From an uncultured Dorea sp. (lineage in GTDB: Bacteria > Bacillota > Clostridia > Lachnospirales > Lachnospiraceae), in NCBI GenBank assembly GCA_910587575.1, contig CAJULU010000012.1, positions 10,459 to 53,494 on the forward strand: 43,036 nucleotides of DNA. The letters run 5' to 3'. Position numbers and translations under genes: made by a program. Below are positions 27,134 to 35,627 of the stretch, piece by piece. The number at the start of each line of letters is the position of its first letter. The stretch's first letter is position 1. Under the pieces are notes generated by a model, which did no database searches, was not told the DNA's origin, and was given only the letters and a program-made list of their open reading frames with translations.

Positions 27134-28306
27134 TCAGATTCTTGCCACGCCTGTTTCTCTGGCGGCTTTTGCCACGGCTGCGGCAACACGGTCTTTGATG
27201 CGCGGATCAAAGGGCTGCGGTAAGATGTAGTCCGGGTTCAGTTCCTCTGGCGATACCAGGTCTGCGATTGCGTGGGCTGCGGCTACTTTCATCTCATTGT
27301 TGATCTCAGAGGCACGTACATCCAGTGCGCCTCTGAACAATGCGGGGAAACAAAGCACATTATTAACCTGATTCGGATAATCAGAGCGTCCGGTGGATAC
27401 CACCGCAGCTCCTGCGGCCCTGGCTTCTTCTGGAAAAATCTCCGGCGTAGGGTTTGCGCAGGCAAAGATAATGGGATCATTTGCCATGGTTTTTACCATT
27501 TCGGCGGTCAGGGTTCTGGGAGCGGATACACCGATAAAAACATCTGCGCCCTTAATGACCTCGGCCAGGGATCCTTTTTCATGGCTTTCGTTGGTGATCT
27601 CGGCCATCTCTTTTTTAATGTCATTTAATCCGTCCCGCCCTTCGTAAATGGCGCCCTGACGGTCTGTCATAATCACGTTTTTTAATCCCATTGACATGAG
27701 GAGCTTAATGATGGCAATTCCGGCTGCTCCGGCGCCGGATGTAACGATGCGGACCTCCTCCAGTTTTTTGCCAACTACTTTTAAAGCGTTGAGCAGCCCT
27801 GCCAGAGTGATTACTGCGGTTCCGTGCTGGTCATCGTGAAAGACGGGAATGTCACAGCATTGTTTCAGCTTTTCCTCGATTTCGAAACAGCGGGGTGCAG
27901 AGATGTCTTCCAGATTAATTCCGCCAAAGCTTCCGGCCAGAAGACTGACGGTTTTTACGATGTCATCCACCTCCTTGCTCCGGATGCATAAGGGAATTGC
28001 GTCAACATCCCCAAATGCTTTGAACAGGACGCATTTGCCTTCCATTACCGGCATTCCTGCCTCTGGTCCGATGTCGCCCAGGCCGAGAACTGCGGTGCCG
28101 TCGGTGACAACGGCTACGGTATTCCATCTCCGGGTAAGGTCAAAGCTCTTGTCGGGATCCTTCTGGATTGCCAGGCAGGGTTCGGCGACTCCCGGTGTGT
28201 AGGCGAGACTTAATGCTTCTTTGGAATCTACAGGGGTTCTTGAAACGACTTCAATTTTCCCTTTCAGGTCATAATGCATTTGCAATGATTCTTCTGCATA
28301 GTTCAT
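27134..28306 (-). CDS. Malic enzyme (malate dehydrogenase, oxaloacetate-decarboxylating)
   Basis: 390 residues, the short bacterial form. Oxidatively decarboxylates malate to pyruvate. Motifs: SLAYTPGVAEP near residue 36, VVTDGTAVLGLGDIGP, the metal site FHDDQHGTA, and the dinucleotide fold TSGAGAAGIA. NAD or NADP preference is not evident by eye. ATG 28306 has AGGAGG seven bases upstream. First gene of the operon with aspA, divergent from a LysR regulator. Confidence 0.93.
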   Translation of the reverse strand: MNYAEESLQMHYDLKGKIEVVSRTPVDSKEALSLAYTPGVAEPCLAIQKDPDKSFDLTRRWNTVAVVTDGTAVLGLGDIGPEAGMPVMEGKCVLFKAFGDVDAIPLCIRSKEVDDIVKTVSLLAGSFGGINLEDISAPRCFEIEEKLKQCCDIPVFHDDQHGTAVITLAGLLNALKVVGKKLEEVRIVTSGAGAAGIAIIKLLMSMGLKNVIMTDRQGAIYEGRDGLNDIKKEMAEITNESHEKGSLAEVIKGADVFIGVSAPRTLTAEMVKTMANDPIIFACANPTPEIFPEEARAAGAAVVSTGRSDYPNQVNNVLCFPALFRGALDVRASEINNEMKVAAAHAIADLVSPEELNPDYILPQPFDPRIKDRVAAAVAKAARETGVARI

Positions 28307-28369
28307 GGATCGTCCTCCTGTGCGGTTATATTCTGAATGTTCTGGTTTTTAATTTTTCTGTATGGTTTC

Positions 28370-28398
28370 ATTATAGAAATCTTGAATATAAAAATCAA
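28370..28398 (-). promoter_or_regulatory. Sigma-A promoter of the malic enzyme/aspartase operon
   Basis: On the minus strand, TTGATT (28393-28398), 17 bases, TATAAT (28370-28375), 64 bases before the malic enzyme start. Confidence 0.75.
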
Positions 28399-28401
28399 AT
28401 A

Positions 28402-28426
28402 CTTATAATTATATATGGACTATAAG
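28402..28426. promoter_or_regulatory. Candidate LysR-type operator
   Basis: An interrupted dyad, CTTATA (28402-28407) and TATAAG (28421-28426), lies directly upstream of the operon's -35 box. This is where a LysR-type activator would bind. The rest of the 388-base divergent gap holds repeat copy C and AT-rich sequence before the regulator gene. Confidence 0.45.
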
Positions 28427-28453
28427 AATTTGATTATAATATAGCTGCTTCTG

Positions 28454-28513
28454 ACACCTTAATGGATAAAGTCCATCCGCCAGCAGGGAAAGCTTTACGG
28501 TGTGCCCTGGATA
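28454..28513 (+). repeat. Dispersed intergenic repeat, copy C
   Basis: Contains TTAATGGATAAAGTCCATCC, then CAGCAGGG and ACGGTGTGCCCTGG in the same order as the other copies. The central dyad TGGAT/GTCCA is preserved with a changed loop. Confidence 0.75.
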
Positions 28514-28694
28514 TATTAAAAGAGATATTATAAGAGTATAATTATATATATTATGTGGAGATTAATAAAAATTATAATTGGTATTGCATTAAGTGTGAAA
28601 GAGGAATATGATATGGTCAGATTGTTACTGGAGAGTCTTTGATCCGTAGAAATGACTGCATAATATACAGATAAATAAATGGTGAGGTAGAAAT

Positions 28695-29636
28695 ATGTTT
28701 CATGGAATGAATTATGTGATGGAAGTATATAAAGAACAAAGTTTTTCGAAAGCGGCACAGAATCTTTATATATCCCAGCCGGCTCTTAGTGCGGCGATCA
28801 AAAAGATAGAGAAGAAAATCGGCGCTCCGCTTTTTGACAGAAGCGTCAGCCCGGTCCAGCTGACGGAGTGCGGAAAGGAGTATATACGGATTACGGAAAA
28901 GATTCTGGATCTGGAGGATGAATTTGCCTATCATGTGGGAAATCTTCAGGAACTGAAGGCAGGACATCTCTCGCTGGGCGGTACATATTTTTTTGCTTCT
29001 TTTATCTTCCCGCCCTTTATAGACCGGTTCCGGCAGAAATATCCTCATGTGAATCTTGATTTTTATGAGGGCTCTACGATGGAACTGGAGCAGAAACTGT
29101 TCAATGGGGAACTGGATATTGTGATTGACAATTATGATCTGAATCCGCAGATCTATCATCGGAAAGTCTGTTTTGAAGAGCAGCTTCTTCTGGCGGTTCC
29201 GGCTTCTTTTGACAGCAACCGGCGGGCGGCGAATTATCAGCTGACAGCATCTGATGTGGAGAATGATCTTCATCGGAATCCCCGGTTTCCGGGAGTACCT
29301 CTTCGGAAATTTGAGGATGACCCTTTTGTGGTGCTGCGTGCGCATAATGACACGAGGGAAAGGATCGATGCCATCTGTCTGAGAGAGAATATCCAGCCTA
29401 ATTATATACTGAAGCTGGACCAGGTGATGACGACCTATCATCTTACGCAGTATGGGATGGGGATTTCAATTGTCAATGATACGCTGATCAAGCATTTGCA
29501 TACGGATTCTTCGGTGATTTATTATAAATTAGATGCGCCGCAGGCCCAGAGGAATGTGTATCTGTATTATAAGAGGAATGCTTATCTGACACGGGCGATG
29601 CAGGAATTTATCAGGATTGCGGTGACGGAGGAGTAG
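28695..29636 (+). CDS. LysR-family transcriptional regulator
   Basis: 313 residues. N-terminal winged HTH (residues ~5-60: QSFSKAAQNLYISQPALSAA, then IEKKIGAPLFDRS) and a periplasmic-binding-like effector domain (~90-300). Divergently placed against the malic enzyme/aspartase operon, with a dyad next to that operon's promoter, so it most likely senses a C4-dicarboxylate or related metabolite and controls the operon. GAGGT precedes ATG 28695. Confidence 0.92.
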   Translation: MFHGMNYVMEVYKEQSFSKAAQNLYISQPALSAAIKKIEKKIGAPLFDRSVSPVQLTECGKEYIRITEKILDLEDEFAYHVGNLQELKAGHLSLGGTYFFASFIFPPFIDRFRQKYPHVNLDFYEGSTMELEQKLFNGELDIVIDNYDLNPQIYHRKVCFEEQLLLAVPASFDSNRRAANYQLTASDVENDLHRNPRFPGVPLRKFEDDPFVVLRAHNDTRERIDAICLRENIQPNYILKLDQVMTTYHLTQYGMGISIVNDTLIKHLHTDSSVIYYKLDAPQAQRNVYLYYKRNAYLTRAMQEFIRIAVTEE

Positions 29637-29662
29637 GATTTGTTTCAATTTGATTTTGGGCA

Positions 29663-29691
29663 TTGTAATTTGGAAATAGTATTTATATAAT
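29663..29691 (+). promoter_or_regulatory. Promoter of the ATPase-nuclease island
   Basis: TTGTAA (29663-29668), 17 bases, TATAAT (29686-29691), 63 bases before the ATPase start. Confidence 0.65.
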
Positions 29692-29754
29692 TGTAAGTAA
29701 TGTGGCAGTATCGTGAATGGTATGATCATGTAAAATGTAGGGAGAGTGAGAGGC

Positions 29755-31101
29755 TTGCAAAGAATTAAAATTAAATATTTAGGTCCTGTAAAAGAGATGG
29801 ATATGGAAATAAAAGATTTTAATCTGCTTATTGGAGAACAGACAACCGGGAAAAGCACAGTGGCAAAGGCAGTTTATTTTTTTAGAATGATTAAAACTAC
29901 ACTAACTGACTATCTTTGTCAGTTATATGATAATGCTCTTTATAATGGTAATGATGTCAGTGAAGGGTTTTATAAATCATTAAAAAATGAATTGAAGTCA
30001 ATATTTATTTCATTGTTCGGTTATAGCTGGGATTTGGATAATCGTTTATATTTAAAATGTGAATATACAGACAGTATCTGGATTGACATAAAGTTAAGCG
30101 GAAAAACAAAAAAAAGATATATCAGTGTCAGATATTCTCATAAATTAACAAGTGAAATCAAAAGATTAGAAGAAGAGGCTTTAAAATTATATGATCAAAA
30201 GCCAGATACGAATATGAGCCTTGCTTATGCGAGTAAAGAGCGGCTGCGCAATTATGATAATTTCAAAAACAATGTTAATAAAATTTTTGATGATTACAAA
30301 GAAACTTATTATATTCCAGCAGGAAGAAGTATGATTACGCTATTGGTTAACAATCATTCATTAATCGAAAATGAAAATCTGGATTTAATAACACGGGAAT
30401 TTATGAGGATTATTGATAATATCCGCGGGAAGTTCACTGATGGTATCCGAAATGTTCATAAACGTTATCCTGACGGGGAAAGGAAATTTGACGTTGGAAA
30501 AGTATCCGAAATGCTGATTAGTGATCTGAAGGGAGATTATCAATATAATGCGGGTAAAGAGTATATTGTGATACAGGATGCAGAGTCTCATAATGAAAAA
30601 ATTCCAATTAATTATGCCTCATCAGGACAGCAGGAAATTTTGTGGCTGATTAATCAACTATATATTTTGATGTTAAAAAAAGAAAATGTATTTGTTATTA
30701 TAGAAGAACCAGAAGCTCATCTATACCCCGGTCTGCAGAATAAACTAGTTGAATTTATTGCTTATTTTGCAAATATTAATGATAGCTCTGTTATGATTAC
30801 AACACACAGTCCGTATATTTTAACTTCTGTAAATGCATTATACTGTGCAGGAAAGATAATTTGCGAATTTCCAGAACTAAAAAAGAAGGTGTCTGAGATT
30901 GTGGGAAACGGATGTGAGATCATTCCGGACAAAGTTACGGCATTAAAAATTACTAAAGATAATGGTATACAAGAGTTAATAAATGATGAATATGGGGAAA
31001 TCAATACGGAAATGATTGATGAAATTTCAGATAGTGTAAACGAAAAATATACGGAGTTGTTTTACCTTTTATCTGAAAAGGAAATGAGTGAGGATGTATA
31101 G
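29755..31101 (+). CDS. AAA/ABC-type ATPase, defence-like
   Basis: 448 residues. ABC/OLD-type ATPase: Walker A LLIGEQTTGKST near residue 26, a signature-like segment NYASSGQQEILWL, Walker B VFVIIEEPEAHLYPG, and the H-loop MITTHSPYIL. Between Walker A and the signature is a long helical insert. About 95 residues follow the H-loop but show no TOPRIM motifs, so it is not a standard OLD nuclease. I favour TTG 29755 (GGAGA nine bases upstream) over GTG 29746, which overlaps that site. The next gene starts directly at its stop codon. AT-rich compared with flanking genes, suggesting transfer. Confidence 0.88.
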   Translation: MQRIKIKYLGPVKEMDMEIKDFNLLIGEQTTGKSTVAKAVYFFRMIKTTLTDYLCQLYDNALYNGNDVSEGFYKSLKNELKSIFISLFGYSWDLDNRLYLKCEYTDSIWIDIKLSGKTKKRYISVRYSHKLTSEIKRLEEEALKLYDQKPDTNMSLAYASKERLRNYDNFKNNVNKIFDDYKETYYIPAGRSMITLLVNNHSLIENENLDLITREFMRIIDNIRGKFTDGIRNVHKRYPDGERKFDVGKVSEMLISDLKGDYQYNAGKEYIVIQDAESHNEKIPINYASSGQQEILWLINQLYILMLKKENVFVIIEEPEAHLYPGLQNKLVEFIAYFANINDSSVMITTHSPYILTSVNALYCAGKIICEFPELKKKVSEIVGNGCEIIPDKVTALKITKDNGIQELINDEYGEINTEMIDEISDSVNEKYTELFYLLSEKEMSEDV

Positions 31102-31722
31102 ATGGGTGTAAAAGAAAGAGAAAAAAAGATGGTTTCAGATTCGTCATGTTGCTTACCATTTGGAAAATATAATGATTTATTTGTACGGCTTGGTAAGGGT
31201 GAAAAGAAGAGTCTAAAAGATGTAAAGTCAGATAAAAATTCTTCTATGCCGATAGAAGTTATTGATGAAAAAGTGTTTCTGACAAAGCCTGACGGAAAAC
31301 TAATTCCGGATATTCAAGGGCTGCATAAATGTGATTTCCTGATCTATTGTCAAAATCTGCCACAGTCATGCTTTATTGAACTGAAAGGCGAGAATATCTC
31401 AATTAAAGACGGGTACAACCCATATAGTCAGATTAGTGATACGATAGATTTTTTGAAAAGGGAGGAGAATTTAAAAGAACTGGTTGACCAAAAGGTCGAA
31501 AAACATGTGTTTATTGTTTCGCCGGGAAGGCAGAAACTTCCAAAGGGAATAGAATCCAGGGAACGGTTTCTTTGGCAGAAGCTTGTTCAGAAGGGTACAA
31601 AGAAAAAGAAGATAACAGATCTTATTCATTATGTAAAAGTAACGAAATCGGACAGGTATAGTAACAAGGAGCAGATTATCTGTTCTCCTAAAGCACCTGT
31701 GAAAATTCCGTTTGTGAATTAG
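31102..31722 (+). CDS. Small PD-(D/E)XK nuclease-like partner of the ATPase
   Basis: 206 residues. ATG 31102 follows the ATPase TAG with no gap, so the two are translationally coupled. The segment KCDFLIYCQN, then SCFIELKGENISIKD, gives the D-x(n)-E-x-K pattern of PD-(D/E)XK nucleases (strand-Asp, then ELK). The C-terminal third is Lys-rich. I do not recognise a named family. Role inferred: effector nuclease whose activity is gated by the ATPase, as in ATPase-nuclease anti-phage pairs such as Septu. Confidence 0.7.
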   Translation: MGVKEREKKMVSDSSCCLPFGKYNDLFVRLGKGEKKSLKDVKSDKNSSMPIEVIDEKVFLTKPDGKLIPDIQGLHKCDFLIYCQNLPQSCFIELKGENISIKDGYNPYSQISDTIDFLKREENLKELVDQKVEKHVFIVSPGRQKLPKGIESRERFLWQKLVQKGTKKKKITDLIHYVKVTKSDRYSNKEQIICSPKAPVKIPFVN

Positions 31723-31776
31723 GAACTATACAGAATGATAGAATTATAGAAAAATAGGAGACTAACGGAAGAATAT

Positions 31777-34094
31777 ATGAATGTTTTATTAACATTATCA
31801 GATGAGCAGCAGTTATTTATAGACAAGGCATTACAAGGTAAAAACATTCTTGTAGATGCATGTATCGGAAGTGGGAAAACTACAGCCATTCAGAATCTGT
31901 GTAATGAACTTCCAGGTGTGAAAAGAGTGCTGTACCTCACTTATAACAGACTTTTAAAATTAGATGCAAAATCTAAGATAAAAAAGAGAAATGTTACAGT
32001 GACAAATTATCATGGATTTGCTTATATGGTTTTAAAAAGAAGCGGTATATCAGCAGGAATTTCTGACCTTATACAGACATTTATTAAAGAAAAGCCTCCG
32101 ATTGGGAAATATGATATTCTGATTATAGATGAATACCAGGATATTGAACAGGAACTGGCAGAATTACTGCAACTGGTAAAAGACGCTAATCCAGAAATTC
32201 AGATTATTGCAGTTGGCGATATGGAACAGAAAATATATGATAAAACTACATTGAATGTCGAATCATTTATGAAAGAATTTCTTGAGGAACATCTTAGGCT
32301 GGAATTTACCCAGTGTTTCCGCCTGTCAGATGGTCTGGCTGCTATGCTTGGAAGGGTATGGAAAAAAAGAATAAAGGGAGTAAATGCCGAAGGAAGATAT
32401 TATTCCGTTTTTAGCAGACCAGATCCCGGCAGATATCCTGTGTCTGGGTGCGAGAACAGGAGAGATGTCTGATACATTAAATGCTTTAGAAGAACGATAT
32501 CCAGACAGGTTTAATAAAAAGACGGTGTATGCAACGATTTCAGAATAGGATTCCATGGGAAAAACGGAACCGAAAGAAGATTCGGCTATATTTACAACAT
32601 ATGACAGCAGTAAAGGATTAGAGAGAAAAATCTGTGTGATCTTTGATTTTACGGAAAGCTATTGGAGAGTAAGGATATCAAAACCACAGCAGTCGTATAC
32701 CGTATTGAGGAATATTTTCTGTGTTGCCGCCAGCAGGGGGAAAAATCACATTATTTTTGTGAAACCGGAAGAGGCGATGTTGTCTGAGGAAACACTTTCT
32801 ACAGTTGTGGAGACAAACCACAAATTTGAAGATGTAGACATGGGCGAAATGTTTGAATTCAAGTACAAAGAAGATGTGGAGAAGTGCTTTTCCCAGTTAA
32901 AAGTTAATAGGATGGTATCGGAAGATCAGTCAGCAATAGACATAAAATGTACGGATGATTTAATAGATTTATCGCCTTGTATTGGAATATACCAGGAAGC
33001 AGCATATTTTGATAATTATCAGATCGATGCGGCGATAGAATTGAAACGCTTATTAAATCCTAAATTAGACAGACTGTTTACGGCAGAAGTAAAGAACAGT
33101 TCCCTGGATCAGAAAATATTATTTCTGGTTTCACTTGAGACGAAACAAAAGAGATATAGAACACAGGTGAAAACACCGTTTGTCAGTGAAGAACAAAGTG
33201 AGTCGATAAAATCCCGGCTAAAAACACGGTTGAACAGGGACAAGGAGGCGCAGGTGGAGTGCCAGATTGTTTTCGGTGATGAGAAAAACGGAAATGCCAG
33301 GTTTTCAGCCAAAGGACTTGCTGACGTGGTTAAAGATGACGTTGTATATGAATTAAAATTTGTATCAGAATTGACGCATGAACATTTCCTGCAGTGTGCA
33401 AGTTATATGGTGGCGCTGAACTTACATAAAGGAATCCTATGGAATACGAGAGATAATACAATGTTTGGGATCGAAGTGCCAGACAGAAAAGCGTTTCTGA
33501 ATGCAGTTACAAAAACAATCACGAAGGGTATGATGAATCAATATTATGAACCCCCATTGTCCTGGGGTATAGCTGAAAGCAGTATTGCAAATAAGTTTGC
33601 GGTTATTGATACAGAAACAAACTGGAATGATGAGGTGATTGAGAATTGACGAAAAAGGAACCCGGCTTGCAGGAAGAGAACAGGTTTTAACCGAGATTAA
33701 ACAGTGGATGGATACTTATCATGTGCAGAAGCTTTTTGCATATAATGCATCTTTTGATAAGAACCATCTGCCGGAATATTCTGAGTATGAATGGTATGAT
33801 ATCATGTGTCTGGCTGCATATCGGCAGTATAACAGGTTTATTCCGGATTCTGCTGACTGTTATAAGACCGGGAGGTTAAAACGGGGATATGGTGTTGAAA
33901 ATATATTACAAATGTTAAGAGGAAATAAAGGGTACAGGGAAACGCATAATGCTGTTACCGATGCAGAAGATGAACTTCAGATTATGCAATTGCTGGGATA
34001 TGGGATTGAGGAGTATTATGTTGCGTTGCTGCCAGATCAGAAGAACGAGGGTGCAAAACAGAAGGGAAGATTGGTATGGCACAGAGCATGGTAA
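31777..34094 (+). pseudogene. Broken UvrD-type helicase / DnaQ-type exonuclease fusion gene
   Basis: Three fragments in three states. 31777-~32383: helicase N-part with Walker A ACIGSGKTTA, Walker B ILIIDEYQD and QCFRLSDGLA. The frame then shifts; the new frame (from MPKED at 32384) meets an in-frame TAG at 32546-32548. From 32555 it carries helicase motifs TTYDSSKGLERK and NIFCVAASRGKNH, and reaches the exonuclease start FAVIDTETNWNDEV at about 33640. There a second shift leads to LAGREQVLTEIKQWMD, then Exo II AYNASFDKNHLPEY and Exo III HNAVTDAEDE, ending 34094. The stretch between Exo I and Exo II is clearly too short, implying lost sequence. The intact form would be about 800 residues. GGAAG precedes ATG 31777. 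Confidence 0.82.
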
Positions 34095-34318
34095 ATATCC
34101 GTATGGATACAGAGTTAAAAAAAAGCGTTGAGAAGGTCTGCTCTGAGATGGGACTTTCCGTAACAACAGCGTTTACCCTTTTTGCGAAAAAGATAAACAG
34201 GGAGAGGCGCATACCCTTTGAGATTACGGGAGAAATGTCAAAGGAAACGGCTTTTCAGATCTTCATGGACGGTGTCAATGGCTTTTCGGATGATTTTTTC
34301 GCAGACGGCAGAGCGTAG
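34076..34318 (+). CDS. RelB/DinJ-type antitoxin
   Basis: 80 residues, ribbon-helix-helix N-terminus (MVNIRMDTELKKSVEKVCSE, then MGLSVTTAFTLFAKKI), typical of RelB/DinJ. Overlaps the end of the helicase/exonuclease pseudogene by 19 bases. The adjacent toxin is a broken PIN-domain protein, so this antitoxin is now an orphan. GAAGGGA lies about nine bases before ATG 34076. Confidence 0.87.
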   Translation: MAQSMVNIRMDTELKKSVEKVCSEMGLSVTTAFTLFAKKINRERRIPFEITGEMSKETAFQIFMDGVNGFSDDFFADGRA

Positions 34319-34344
34319 GGAATTGAAGTCGAGAGGGAAGAATT

Positions 34345-34669
34345 ATGAGATATATGCTGGATACGAATATTTTCTGTAATTACGCTTGCAGAACTGGAAT
34401 ATGGAATTTCGAAAAGCTGTTATCCCGAGAAAAACAAAAGATCTCTTGTAAAATTCCTTACGATTATGGATACGCTTCCCTTTGACGAAGCGGCAGCAGA
34501 AGAATATGGAAAGATCTGTGCAGCTCTGCATGGGAAGGGTACGCCGATTGGAACAATGGATATGCTGATTGCCGGACACGCAAAGTCAAAGGACTGTGTG
34601 CTGGTGACGAATAATGTAAGGGAGTTTGAGCGGGTGGAAGGATTACGGGTCGAAAACTGGGCGGAATGA
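34345..34669 (+). pseudogene. Broken VapC-like PIN-domain ribonuclease toxin
   Basis: Begins MRYMLDTNIF, the first PIN acidic motif, at ATG 34345 with GAGGG upstream. Around 34375 the frame changes and continues as ITLAELEYGISKSC (from 34379), through TMDMLIAGHAKSKDCVLVTN and REFERV, to TGA 34669. The ~30 residues normally between LDTN and the LAELEYG helix are absent, so an out-of-frame internal deletion has removed part of the fold. Residual frame from ATG 34466 cannot make a PIN domain. Confidence 0.85.
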
Positions 34670-34685
34670 CATTAGAAAAATTATC

Positions 34686-34728
34686 TCGTTGGACGCAGTC
34701 CATCCGCCCGCAGGGTATGCGTTCAAGC
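34686..34728 (+). repeat. Dispersed intergenic repeat, copy D (partial)
   Basis: TCGTTGGACGCAGTCCATCC then GCCCGCAGGGTATGCGTTCA matches the dyad and left half of the other copies, but the GGTGTGCCC end is missing. It starts 17 bases after the PIN pseudogene. Confidence 0.7.
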
Positions 34729-34752
34729 TTAAAAAGGTACAATGTATAAGGA

Positions 34753-34787
34753 AAAAAATCGCAGAGTAGGTTACTCTGCGATTTTTT
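34753..34787 (+). terminator. Perfect palindromic hairpin, probable terminator
   Basis: 16-bp perfect stem (34753-34768 with 34772-34787), loop GGT, arms ending in A6/T6, so it can terminate in either direction. Its core TCGCAGAGTA is repeated in inverted orientation at 34956-34982. Confidence 0.82.
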
Positions 34788-34955
34788 CTTTTCTACAGCA
34801 TATTTATTATAACCATCTCAAATTAAGAAATCAATACCTAATTTATTTTTGCTAAAGTTTTACAAAAATTCCAAATAAATTCAATTATAATTATTGAAAT
34901 TTTCAGTTTTTAAATCGAATTATATTCATTTCTGGTTACAAATTCAAATCAAAAA

Positions 34956-34982
34956 TTTCGCAGAGTAACCTACTCTACGAAA
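34956..34982 (+). promoter_or_regulatory. Second palindrome, directly before the antiterminator ribosome site
   Basis: 12-bp stem with one mismatch (34956-34967 with 34971-34982), loop ACC. It is the reverse complement of the 34753-34787 core apart from one base. It ends at the base before GAGGGG (34983-34988), the likely ribosome site of the antiterminator gene. The ~170 bases between the palindromes are very AT-rich with no gene visible. Confidence 0.6.
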
Positions 34983-34994
34983 GAGGGGATTGTC

Positions 34995-35495
34995 ATCTGG
35001 TACTTATTAGCCTGCCAGGAGCAGGAAGAAGAAAATGTTTTACTCTTGTGCAAAGAACGATTGTCGCAAAGAGCGATTCTGGATGCATTCATATTGACCT
35101 ATGACAGGATGTGCAGATATAAGGGAGCATGGCATCTGGAACAGAAACAATTATTCCCGGCATCCGTATTTCTGGAAAGTGAGGATGTACAGACGTTGAC
35201 CCGGGAACTGGCTGTATGCCTTGCTCCCGCAAAGCAGCGGAATTGTCTGATTCCGCTGAACCAGGAGGAAGAAGTTTTTCTGAAATCCTTATGCGGGGAT
35301 GAGCGCCATCTGAGAATATCCCGTGGAATTATCCTGAAAGGCATTACAAAGATAACGGAAGGACCTCTGATGGGACTGGAAGACAGGATCTGTAAGATTG
35401 ACCGGCATAAACGGCTGGCAAAAGTAGCAACAACTGTGCGGCAGAATAACCATTATATTCCGGCAGGCCTGGAGATTACGGAGAAAATTCTGTGA
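34995..35495 (+). CDS. NusG-paralogue antiterminator (LoaP-like)
   Basis: 166 residues if translation starts at ATC 34995. NusG paralogues usually begin Met-Trp-Tyr; here the frame reads ATC-TGG-TAC followed by LLACQEQEEEN, with GAGGGG six bases before the ATC. No in-frame ATG, GTG or TTG exists upstream before the palindrome. The first TTG inside (35046) would delete the first NGN strand. The C-terminal KOW domain is clear: ISRGIILKGITKITEGPLMG, LEDRICKIDRHKRLAKV. Such proteins let RNA polymerase read through terminators in long polysaccharide operons, matching the genes that follow. Either ATC/ATT initiation or loss of the start codon. Confidence 0.78.
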   Translation: MWYLLACQEQEEENVLLLCKERLSQRAILDAFILTYDRMCRYKGAWHLEQKQLFPASVFLESEDVQTLTRELAVCLAPAKQRNCLIPLNQEEEVFLKSLCGDERHLRISRGIILKGITKITEGPLMGLEDRICKIDRHKRLAKVATTVRQNNHYIPAGLEITEKIL

Positions 35496-35577
35496 GTATA
35501 CCCAAGGGCACACCGTGATGCATGCCCTGCCGGGCGGGTGGACTCCGTCCATTAAGGTATACCCAAGGGCACACCGT
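35496..35577 (-). repeat. Dispersed intergenic repeat, copy A (most complete)
   Basis: Begins at the base after the antiterminator stop. An exact 21-base direct repeat (35496-35516 and 35557-35577, containing ACCCAAGGGCACACCGT) flanks 40 bases that include GTGGACTCCGTCCATTAAGG and CCCTGCCGGGCGGG. Read on the minus strand it aligns with copies B, C and D. Confidence 0.85.
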
Positions 35578-35627
35578 GGTTATGATCACAAAGATTTATT
35601 TTATGAGAAAGATTGGGAAGTTTAAGT

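Noticed and set aside
29755..31101. Assigning the ATPase as an OLD-family nuclease (GajA)
   Set aside because: No TOPRIM motifs are visible in the ~95 residues after the H-loop, so only the ATPase part is supported.
35496..35577. CRISPR-like look: two identical 21-base repeats with a 40-base spacer
   Set aside because: Only two repeats, no cas genes, and the spacer itself belongs to the dispersed repeat family.
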